Below, piece after piece: positions 7,059-14,821 of a stretch of DNA of 64,000 bases; within the stretch, counting starts at the first letter, position 1, and every line of letters starts with the position of its first letter. The position numbers and the translations under genes are program-made. The stretch lies in assembly GCA_018228645.1 (NCBI GenBank), contig CP073693.1:2986416-3050415 (forward strand), written 5' to 3'. This DNA is from Clostridiaceae bacterium Marseille-Q4143. GTDB taxonomy: Bacteria > Bacillota > Clostridia > Lachnospirales > Lachnospiraceae. A model generated the notes under the pieces. The model did no database searches. It worked only from the letters and a program-made list of their open reading frames with translations, and was not told where the DNA came from.

Positions 7059-8915
7059 TCAGACAAATTCCAGTTCTATTTTTTCCAGATAAGCAAGAGC
7101 GTCTTCCTGCAAATAGATATCTCCTCTGTCATCTTTTTCGGCTGCGCTGCCCACACGTTCCAGATTCAGTTCCTGCACCCGGACGACACCGGGAAGCATC
7201 TCCAAACCCGCAAACAGTTTTCCACTGGAAATAACAGCCCCAAACCTCTTCTCTCCTCCTGCTTCTGCAATCTGCTTTTTCAGCCAGGAGCAGACATCGT
7301 TTTTCTCTTTTTCAGACAGAGACTGCAATGCAAGTCTGCCATAGATTTCGATTCCCACATATTCTGGCTGAACAATGCTTACCTTTGTATTCAGCAGACG
7401 GTATGGCTCAATATACTGCCGGATTGCCCTCTGATAGGTTTCACTTAAATCCGGTCTTTTCTCATTCGTCCATGGTTTCACCACCGCAACCACTTCATTG
7501 TATCCTCGGTTCTGACGATGCAGTTTTCCATAGACCGTACCCGGAATTACGTGTACCCGCTCAATCAAAAGTCCCGGCGTTGACCCGATGATGGTCTCAT
7601 AATCTTCCTCCGAAGCCATCCTTCTCTGTGCAAATACACTTTCTTCCATTCGCGAAATCATATCTTTTAACTGTTCCCGCTCTCTTCCGCCGGTCAGGGG
7701 CATGGGATTGGAAACTCTGCAGGATCCATCCGGTGTTCCTGCAAATTCCTTCAGTTCCCCCGTCTGCACATTTCCCGCTCCGTAGAGAGAACAGGAAAGC
7801 CCGGTCACATAGACCGACTGTTTCTGAGGCGGTACCACTCCATGAATTCCGTCACCAAAACGAATCTGCTGCCGATCTCCTTCGTAGACAAATACCTGAT
7901 CTGCATACCCGGTTCCTGCAAACGATTTCACCCGTCTCCAGATGGCAGGGTTCCCGTCTTCTCCCATGAGCAGCAGGGAAAAATTCCATACATCCGGATA
8001 GTCAAACAGCAACGTCTGTCCCGCACAGCCATCCGTCTGACCGATCCGCAGTTCCGACAGAACCTCTCCCTCTTTGCAGACGGTCGCCTTCTGCACTACC
8101 TGCAGCGGGTTCACATAGACCATACCAATCCGCGGAAAACAGTCATAATGGTTCTCCTTTAAGACTGCCCGAAGCACATAGCCAGAGCGTCCTGATGACG
8201 GTTTCCTGAACTGTTCCATCTTTGCCGGAATATCCGGACGCACAAATCCACTTCTTAAAAAGCCACAGGTTTCATCCCTTACGGTTACTTCCACCCAGCC
8301 CTGCTCTGTATAAATCTGCCAGATGAGGTCGCACAGCCGGAAGGAGTCGTCAAAAGGATTTCTCCGCTCATCCGCTTCCACGCAGATATAAAGACCATCC
8401 CCCTGAAGCAGCGGTTTTTCAAAGCAGAACCAGACTGCTGCTTCCTTATTGAATTTCCCGGAAAATCCTTCCGCATAATCCCCGTCCTTTCCTGCAAAAG
8501 CAGTCATATCCGTAAGCATTCCATCTGCCTCATTGAAAAATGCGATAAACCGGTTTTCCCGCACTTCATAATCCCGGATCGTTTCATAGGGAATCGTTCC
8601 AGCCAGAAATCTGGTACCTGCCGGCAGTACTGTTCCTTCCGGTAATCCTTCCACAACCACATAACCACCTGCAGGGCATCCTTCCTTCGGCTCCACTCCC
8701 AGAAGCTTCAGGTATTTTTCCACATGGACATCTCCTGTGGCACTCATATAATAATCCAGCATGTCTGTGAGCCAGGCATACATCTGTAACACCGTAATAC
8801 CCGGATCATGGTAGTTAAAATCTGTCCACTCCTCCGTCATGGAGGGAATCCTGCTCACAGCCCGCTGCATCATCTGCTCATATGTCAAATCATCAAGCTT
8901 TGGTACCTTTAACAT
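7059..8915 (-). CDS. Baseplate wedge protein J-like (putative baseplate assembly protein)
   Basis: 618 residues. The N-terminus (LDDLTYEQMMQRAVSRIP, then EEWTDFNYHDPGITVLQMYAWLTDMLDYYM) is the hallmark of the baseplate J-like assembly proteins of contractile injection systems. The middle carries DQVFVYEGDRQQIRFGDGIHG, typical of gpJ, and the C-terminal half has GLLIERVHVIPG and VVAVVKPW. These proteins form the triangular wedge core that transmits the firing signal to the sheath. The start overlaps the 943-residue J paralogue by seven bases, so the two wedge proteins are translationally coupled. Confidence 0.92.
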   Translation of the reverse strand: MLKVPKLDDLTYEQMMQRAVSRIPSMTEEWTDFNYHDPGITVLQMYAWLTDMLDYYMSATGDVHVEKYLKLLGVEPKEGCPAGGYVVVEGLPEGTVLPAGTRFLAGTIPYETIRDYEVRENRFIAFFNEADGMLTDMTAFAGKDGDYAEGFSGKFNKEAAVWFCFEKPLLQGDGLYICVEADERRNPFDDSFRLCDLIWQIYTEQGWVEVTVRDETCGFLRSGFVRPDIPAKMEQFRKPSSGRSGYVLRAVLKENHYDCFPRIGMVYVNPLQVVQKATVCKEGEVLSELRIGQTDGCAGQTLLFDYPDVWNFSLLLMGEDGNPAIWRRVKSFAGTGYADQVFVYEGDRQQIRFGDGIHGVVPPQKQSVYVTGLSCSLYGAGNVQTGELKEFAGTPDGSCRVSNPMPLTGGREREQLKDMISRMEESVFAQRRMASEEDYETIIGSTPGLLIERVHVIPGTVYGKLHRQNRGYNEVVAVVKPWTNEKRPDLSETYQRAIRQYIEPYRLLNTKVSIVQPEYVGIEIYGRLALQSLSEKEKNDVCSWLKKQIAEAGGEKRFGAVISSGKLFAGLEMLPGVVRVQELNLERVGSAAEKDDRGDIYLQEDALAYLEKIELEFV

Positions 8916-11740
8916 CCGCTCACCTCTATGTATACCATGTGTTCTCCGTTTACTGCCATGGCAAACGGATCATTCAGGTTCTCATAAAATTCATCTGTTA
9001 CGGAATACTCCTGGCCATTCACCTGCGCCGTGATCACCATTCTGGTGATGCTGCAGCCCGGAAGTCCTGTCCGCAGAACCGCTGTCAGCTGGGATGCCCT
9101 CGGAAGTTCCCCGATCTCCCATCCCTGTCCGGACACACCACCCTTTAAAGGATTAATAAAATCCGTCATTTTCGCCAGTGCGCGCTGCTGCAGGTCGTAT
9201 GCCTGATCCATGGAATCCTTCTCAAGCCATACCCTGACATTCATCCGAATAAAATGTGGCTGAATTAATGTCAATGACTTTCCGGACGGCATCAGCGCAC
9301 TGTCCCGCAGAAGCCGGTCCCGGATTGCTTTCTTGATTCCGGAAAATACATGGGCTCCCTTTTCATATTCCTCCACCAGGACCGCAATTGTGATCTGATT
9401 CATCTGATTGACGCATTTTACTTTCCGGATTCCATAAGATTCCTGCGCAATCAGCTCTGCGAAATCCTTTCTGGTAACTGCCCTGTTTCTGGTACGAAGC
9501 ATGCCGGATACCAGACGCATGGCTGTCTCTTCCGTATATCCATCGTAACCGCCATAGGCCGGAAATGGATTTGTTACCTCGGACAGATACCGGATGGCGG
9601 TTCCCGGTATGGTGATTGCTCCCGCCGGAACATTGGCCACGCTGCCGCTGTAGTTGCTGTGCAGCACCCGAATATGCGGTCCTTCCTCTGCAAGACGAAA
9701 ACCGGAAAACTGATGTTTTCGGAAGAAAAGTTCTCCTGATGCCATATCAAGCTGACAGCTTCTTCCATTTTCCACCGAGCGGCTACTCTGTCTCCAGGGG
9801 ATCCATTCTTCTCCTTCTTCTGTCTGTTCACGAACAAAGACTTCCGCTTTCAGAAGATTCTGCTGGGACAGCTGAATATGCACCGCTGCTTCCTCATCTT
9901 CCAGATAAAACTCCTCTGTCACAGTGTTTACATTCGCCACCCGCGCCATATTCGGATAGATGCCATGAATCACAGGAAGGGCATGTTCCGGATTTTCCCG
10001 GTTATAGTTGATAAATCGGAGAAAATATCCTTCATATCCAAATTTTGTTGTTTTTTGTATATCATCTGGTATCATCAGAAGCAGATTGCCCGAACCGGAA
10101 AATCCATCGGTATAATCGGCTGTCTTCACCGGCTGAAATCCCCGGAATGACAGATATTCCACCTGAAAGGAAATCGGACGATCACCATAATTCTCAATAT
10201 CGAAATAAAGACTGAGGGGAGTTCCGGCCACCGAACCGGAAAATCCCAGATACATGGTCCTTCTACGATGCTCGGTCTCATAGAACAGATTGACCACACC
10301 CTGGCTTCTTAGATCTTCCGTAATATTTTTTTCTTCAAAATTGTTCCGGGTCATGGCCCAGACAGGAAGCTGCATTTCCTGCTCATAGGTATAGGAAAAA
10401 CTCAGCCCTGCCATCACCGGGCATTTATAGATTGCCGGCATCCTGTAAATATTTTCTGCCTGCAGAAGGCGAAGACGGATTCTTCCGCTCCTCCGCTCCG
10501 GATCGTACTCTGCCATATCTTCCGGACAGATGAATTCCATCGTCATTGGTCCTTCCACGGAACCATTAAACATAGTACCGGTCCGTTCGTCCTTCAAAAG
10601 CCGTTTCCATCCGGTCTCGCTTAAATATTCCCAGCACACATAGTCTGCCAGCACTTCAGCCGGACGCACATTCAGCTGCTCACGCGGCTTTTTCATGATT
10701 GCCTTATATTCCAGTTCCATCTCCGGAAGTTCCAGCTTTTCTTCGTGAATCCGATAATTGAGCAAAAACGACATGCTCACTTTTGCCCCACGTCTGCTCA
10801 GTACTTCCCTGTCGTCTATAGAGCACTCATTATAAAGTCCCAGCGGTTTTCCAAATGGTAGAAAATTCCCTGCCGGTTCCTCATTTCCATTCAGATATAC
10901 TTCTTCCGGTACTTTATTTTCCCCGGCAAACGTAAGGGAAAGAGAACGAATATAAAGATCCTGTACCCCTTCAAGGCAGGTGAGTACCAGGTAATACCCT
11001 TCTTTCTGGCCGATCTTTGCTTTCTGCGGCTGATAATCCGGCAAAAGCAGATGAATCCTTCCATCTGTTTCTTCGACTGTAGTGAAAGTACGCTCTTCTC
11101 CATCTGTTTCCAACATGGACCAGCGTACCTGGTCTCCCGTCAGAAATTTCAGAAGCCTGTCCTGATCTTCTTCTCCTCCCGCCTGGACCTGAAGAAAGAG
11201 ATCAAGACCGCTCATCCAGTCAAAGAGATTTTCAAAACACAGATACAGCTGATGAACCGTACAGTTTACCCCTTCCGTTCCAAAAGCACGAAAACTGGTT
11301 GGATTCTGTTCTGAATAGGTTCTCTTAATAATCCGATCCTGCTCCCGATCCGTTACTACGATAAGCTCCGGGGCAGTATCTGAAATAGTCATTCCATGCT
11401 CTGTCTGAAATACGATATCTCCTGCTTCCAAAGAAGGAGACAGTACCTGCGTACCTGCAGGAATCGCTACTTTTCCTTCATATCCGCTGACCGGTCGGAA
11501 CTGCACATAGGCTCTTGATGCACTGACCGGCTCTTTTAACAAATGTTCAAACAAGTTCAAATACTGAATCCGGTGTCTGGGAATGACTTTTCCATAGCGC
11601 TCCCTGCTCTCCTCCATCATGGTCCCGCACAGATCGGTCAGCACGCAGCCCGGGTCAGATGCCCCATGCTCATATGCAAATTCCGGCACATAAGAATGCA
11701 TCAGTTTCTGCAGTTTTTCATAAGTTTGATTGTCACTCAT
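8909..11740 (-). CDS. Large baseplate J-like wedge protein
   Basis: 943 residues with AAAGGGG nine bases before the ATG. The N-terminus (ASDPGCVLTDLCGTMMEESRERYG) and the segment YVQFRPVSGYEGKVAIPAGTQ match the large J-type wedge protein that forms a heterodimer with the shorter J protein in eCIS baseplates. The C-terminal third (NPFPAYGGYDGYTEETAMRL, RNRAVTRKDFAELI) is the gp47/J core. An inserted beta-rich region of about 300 residues lies in the middle. It is followed by its shorter paralogue with a seven-base overlap and preceded by gp25, the same order as in known CIS loci. Confidence 0.88.
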   Translation of the reverse strand: MSDNQTYEKLQKLMHSYVPEFAYEHGASDPGCVLTDLCGTMMEESRERYGKVIPRHRIQYLNLFEHLLKEPVSASRAYVQFRPVSGYEGKVAIPAGTQVLSPSLEAGDIVFQTEHGMTISDTAPELIVVTDREQDRIIKRTYSEQNPTSFRAFGTEGVNCTVHQLYLCFENLFDWMSGLDLFLQVQAGGEEDQDRLLKFLTGDQVRWSMLETDGEERTFTTVEETDGRIHLLLPDYQPQKAKIGQKEGYYLVLTCLEGVQDLYIRSLSLTFAGENKVPEEVYLNGNEEPAGNFLPFGKPLGLYNECSIDDREVLSRRGAKVSMSFLLNYRIHEEKLELPEMELEYKAIMKKPREQLNVRPAEVLADYVCWEYLSETGWKRLLKDERTGTMFNGSVEGPMTMEFICPEDMAEYDPERRSGRIRLRLLQAENIYRMPAIYKCPVMAGLSFSYTYEQEMQLPVWAMTRNNFEEKNITEDLRSQGVVNLFYETEHRRRTMYLGFSGSVAGTPLSLYFDIENYGDRPISFQVEYLSFRGFQPVKTADYTDGFSGSGNLLLMIPDDIQKTTKFGYEGYFLRFINYNRENPEHALPVIHGIYPNMARVANVNTVTEEFYLEDEEAAVHIQLSQQNLLKAEVFVREQTEEGEEWIPWRQSSRSVENGRSCQLDMASGELFFRKHQFSGFRLAEEGPHIRVLHSNYSGSVANVPAGAITIPGTAIRYLSEVTNPFPAYGGYDGYTEETAMRLVSGMLRTRNRAVTRKDFAELIAQESYGIRKVKCVNQMNQITIAVLVEEYEKGAHVFSGIKKAIRDRLLRDSALMPSGKSLTLIQPHFIRMNVRVWLEKDSMDQAYDLQQRALAKMTDFINPLKGGVSGQGWEIGELPRASQLTAVLRTGLPGCSITRMVITAQVNGQEYSVTDEFYENLNDPFAMAVNGEHMVYIEVSGC

Positions 11741-11757
11741 GCTCTTATGCCCCTTTC

Positions 11758-12171
11758 CTAAAGTTCACCGATTCCCTCTTCCAGATAATAAGGAAATACC
11801 AGGTTATTCGGATTATTGGTCGCCCGTACATAGTAGCTGATATTCAGGTAAATAGTTCCCCGTGGCAGATCTTTTTTATCCACCGTTACTTCCACCTGCC
11901 GGATTCTTGGCTCATGTCTTGTCAGGGCATCCTCCACTTCCCGGATCAGTCTTGACTCAAAGGCGGTATCCGGGAGATCAAAAATATATTCCTGCAGATT
12001 GCATCCGAATTCCGGCAGCATTGCCCGCTCCTTCAGCCTTGTCATCAGAATAATATAGATGGCCTGGCGGATATCTTCTTCCCCCTCCGCCATGCGGAAA
12101 TGTCCGGTCACCGGATCCACCTCCGGAGGAAATGCAAATCCTTTTCCTAAAAATGCTCTCGAACTGTCCAT
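11758..12171 (-). CDS. Baseplate wedge protein gp25-like (GPW/gp25)
   Basis: 137 residues. The segment EEDIRQAIYIILMTRLKERAMLPEFGCNLQEYIFD contains the family core, with the conserved E-R-x-M-x-P-x-F-G motif of gp25/GpW proteins. gp25 nucleates sheath assembly at the baseplate by adding a strand to the sheath handshake. The ATG at 12171 has AAAGGAG nine bases upstream. It lies 14 bases after the spike gene and 17 bases before the first J gene. Confidence 0.95.
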   Translation of the reverse strand: MDSSRAFLGKGFAFPPEVDPVTGHFRMAEGEEDIRQAIYIILMTRLKERAMLPEFGCNLQEYIFDLPDTAFESRLIREVEDALTRHEPRIRQVEVTVDKKDLPRGTIYLNISYYVRATNNPNNLVFPYYLEEGIGEL

Positions 12172-12185
12172 CTCTTCTCGCTCCT

Positions 12186-12965
12186 TTAGTTAATCTGAAC
12201 CACAGCTCCCTTAACGGCCACCGGACCGGAAGCCTGGAGATTGATCTTGGCCTGACCCTTCACATCGATCTGCGCGCCTTCTGCCTTTAATGCAGAATTT
12301 GCTTTCAGCCCAATCTCATTATCCGCCGTCACTGTCACTTTTTTTGCTTTCAGGCTGACCGCTCCTGCATTTCCATCCATGGTCAGTTCCGCGCTTCCTG
12401 CCTTCAGAGAAATATTTTTTTCCGACTGAATGGTAATCTTTCCATTTTTATAATCCATGCTCAGCATGTTCTTTCCGTCTTTGTCAGAGATCTTACAGCT
12501 TTCCGTACTGTCATCCACTGCAATGACGCTTCCTTTTGGAGTCGTCAGCGTGATACTCTGCTTTCCGTCTTCCTCCTGAATCAGAAGATCCATTCCGCCC
12601 TTGGTCTTCAGATGTTTTTTCAGATTCTTCTGATCAAAATTCTCCGACACTACAGAAGCTCCGCTGGGATACAGACTTCCTAGCAAAAACGGCCGCTTCA
12701 GGCTTCCGCCGATAAATCCAACCAACACCATCTCGTCGATTTCCGGCACCAGATAAGTACCATAATCTTTTCCCGCATAGGGAGACAGAAGACGCACCCA
12801 CTCGCACATATTTTTTCCGGTCTCCCAGACGGTAAATTCTACTTTTACCATGCCTTTAAAATCAGCATTATTATTCTCGACTACGATGCCCTGTACAAAA
12901 CCGGGCACCTTCTGATTGTCGTAATATTCATTCTCACTGTGTAACAGATCCGTAATAGAATTCAC
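12186..12965 (-). CDS. Central spike protein, gp5/VgrG C-terminal-like
   Basis: 259 residues. Residues 20-110 form the OB-fold (VPGFVQGIVVENNN, KVEFTVWE, then VPEIDEMVLVGFIGGSLKRPFLLGSLY), typical of gp5/VgrG. From about residue 140 there are short repeats of alternating polar and hydrophobic residues (KNISLKAGSAELTMDGNAGA, KAKKVTVTADNEIGLKANS) that fit the triple-stranded beta-helix needle. The N-terminal hub domain is missing here and is encoded by the upstream gene, with which it shares a four-base ATGA overlap. So the VgrG function is split into two polypeptides, as in the Afp/PVC group. Confidence 0.92.
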   Translation of the reverse strand: MNSITDLLHSENEYYDNQKVPGFVQGIVVENNNADFKGMVKVEFTVWETGKNMCEWVRLLSPYAGKDYGTYLVPEIDEMVLVGFIGGSLKRPFLLGSLYPSGASVVSENFDQKNLKKHLKTKGGMDLLIQEEDGKQSITLTTPKGSVIAVDDSTESCKISDKDGKNMLSMDYKNGKITIQSEKNISLKAGSAELTMDGNAGAVSLKAKKVTVTADNEIGLKANSALKAEGAQIDVKGQAKINLQASGPVAVKGAVVQIN

Positions 12966-14059
12966 AGGCTATTCACCCCCGCTTTCAGATAAGTCCGGTA
13001 TCCGTCCTCGTCCAGCACATGCCGTACATAGGTAATATAATATTTCCGGTCTGCCTGGGAAGAAAGTTCTTCTACTTCCACAAAACGTCCCGGTGCCAGT
13101 TCCGGAATGCCGACACATTCACATTCCAGTTCTCCGAACTGCTGGCAGACCTCTGTCATTCTGGCCTTTGCCCGTTTCGACGCTTCTGACGCGTCCTTCA
13201 CTCCCGGTTCATAGAAAACCTGCCTGGATTCACCCATCATTTTCTTTGCACTGGAACCATTGCTGAAGGTTCCCTGAATGGACGCTTCCCCTTTGATCTG
13301 CTTTCCACTGTTCTCATCAATGGACCGGATCTCTATCTTTTTCACCAGCTGCTGTCCGGATAATGACAGCCTTGCCTTTAAAATACCATGCAAAGGGGAC
13401 AGCTTCATGATGGAGGACGTGACCTTCTGCCGTTTCCGAAAATAAGCTTTGCCCTGAAGAATAAAAAATTCATATCCCTGTTTGTTTGCCTGTTCTGTGA
13501 TCAGTTCATAATCCGTCATCATATGGCTTCTTAAAGGAACTTCCTCCTCCGGGCAGGTATCAATCTCTTTTCCTGACAGATAGCTGCTCACCGGCTGCTC
13601 ACTTAAGATTGCCTTTACCACGGCATCTGCACTTTTCTGCGTAAAAAATTCCATTCTGCGGTTTTTCATGAGAAGGCCTTTGGCATCCATGCATTCCACC
13701 CGCACACGGTAAGCCCCTTCTTCCATACCATACTGGTATTCCACCTGGCTGATGTAGCCTTTAAAAAGAGATTCCTTCCGGACATATCCCATGGCTACTT
13801 CCACATCCTCGCCAATCTGAATCTTTTTTACAAATTTTTTAAAATCCGTCTTTTCTTCGTCATACGCACCGTCGATATAAAAGACACATCCAGATGCTTC
13901 ATAACCACTGGTCAGTTCCAGCTCCACATCCCGTATATTGGCATTGGCTCCTGCTGCCAGCTTCGTTCCTCCGACGGTGATCTCAGCGGAAGGGGCACGG
14001 AATTCATCATATTTCCTGCTCAGTGCACGAAAGTTTGTGCTCCCTTTCATCAGATCCAT
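12962..14059 (-). CDS. Spike hub protein, gpD/gp27-like (VgrG N-terminal half)
   Basis: 365 residues. The N-terminal region (RKYDEFRAPSAEITVGGTKL) and the segment LFKGYISQVEYQYGMEEGAYRVRVECMDAKGLLMKN match phage late control D/gp27 hub proteins. The TDYELITEQANKQGYEFFI segment is typical of the second hub domain. The hub forms the trimeric adaptor between the sixfold tube and the threefold spike. The ribosome site AAGGAGGG lies six bases before the ATG. It overlaps the spike gene by four bases. Confidence 0.92.
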   Translation of the reverse strand: MDLMKGSTNFRALSRKYDEFRAPSAEITVGGTKLAAGANANIRDVELELTSGYEASGCVFYIDGAYDEEKTDFKKFVKKIQIGEDVEVAMGYVRKESLFKGYISQVEYQYGMEEGAYRVRVECMDAKGLLMKNRRMEFFTQKSADAVVKAILSEQPVSSYLSGKEIDTCPEEEVPLRSHMMTDYELITEQANKQGYEFFILQGKAYFRKRQKVTSSIMKLSPLHGILKARLSLSGQQLVKKIEIRSIDENSGKQIKGEASIQGTFSNGSSAKKMMGESRQVFYEPGVKDASEASKRAKARMTEVCQQFGELECECVGIPELAPGRFVEVEELSSQADRKYYITYVRHVLDEDGYRTYLKAGVNSL

Positions 14060-14092
14060 GCTGCTCCCTCCTTCCGCTTTTTCTGTCCGGTA

Positions 14093-14821
14093 CTATAGCG
14101 CCGGAACTTTTAATCTCTTTGTGTAATCAATCTTCCTGGGATTTAAAATCCCATTCTCCCTGGCAATCTCTTTCCAGCAGGAAACATCATGATACTCGGC
14201 ATCTGCCAGCATCCAAAGTTCTTCCCGCTGATTCAGTCTTCGATATTTGGTACGGTCCGGAGATTCGTGGGGATTCGCTCCGATTACATTGAGGATGCTC
14301 TTATCCTCTCCCTCGATCTCCATGTCTAACTTTGCCCGAACCGGCATACCGTTCAGGTTAAACATCTGATAGCTGATGCTTAAGGAAGTAATGTGTCCAT
14401 AAAATGCCATGCTGCCCCAGGAAAATGTCACCAGGCTCTGCTCGTGATTTTCCGCGTTCATTTTCATAATCAGAGAAATGTCCTGGCAGATTTTCGTCAG
14501 TTCTTTGTCATCATTCAGATATTTGCTCAGGCCCTTTGGCACCTGATACTCTGGCATATAGGTAGAGGTATCCAGAATCAGGCTGACTCTCAAATTCGCC
14601 AGTTCACTGTCTGCCGCCTGTGTGTTTTCCGGATGGGATTCTTCCCCATGTCCGGCATTATTTTTAAATCTCAGACCCCGGCTGATGGAATATTCCGTAG
14701 GATTAAACTGCACTGGAAGTGTCACTTCCCGGCCGGTCTGTGCATTCTTATAGGTGAGAGAGGCTTTCTGAAGCGCTCCGTCTCCGTAGATTAATTTCTG
14801 TCTGGTATCAATGGAACTCAT
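14093..14821 (-). CDS. CIS tube-adaptor protein with C-terminal LysM-like domain (Afp7-type)
   Basis: 242 residues. The motif LPVQFNPTEYSISRG (about 35-50) is the signature of the CIS tube protein family (Afp7/gp53-like), which sits between inner tube and hub. FSWGSMAFYGHITSLSISYQMFNLNGMPVRAKL is also typical. The C-terminal 50 residues (REELWMLADAEYHDVSCWKEIARENGILNPRKI) fit a LysM-like fold as in T4 gp53. The ATG directly follows the TAA of the 829-residue gene with no gap, which implies translational coupling; GGAGGGG lies ten bases upstream. Confidence 0.9.
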   Translation of the reverse strand: MSSIDTRQKLIYGDGALQKASLTYKNAQTGREVTLPVQFNPTEYSISRGLRFKNNAGHGEESHPENTQAADSELANLRVSLILDTSTYMPEYQVPKGLSKYLNDDKELTKICQDISLIMKMNAENHEQSLVTFSWGSMAFYGHITSLSISYQMFNLNGMPVRAKLDMEIEGEDKSILNVIGANPHESPDRTKYRRLNQREELWMLADAEYHDVSCWKEIARENGILNPRKIDYTKRLKVPAL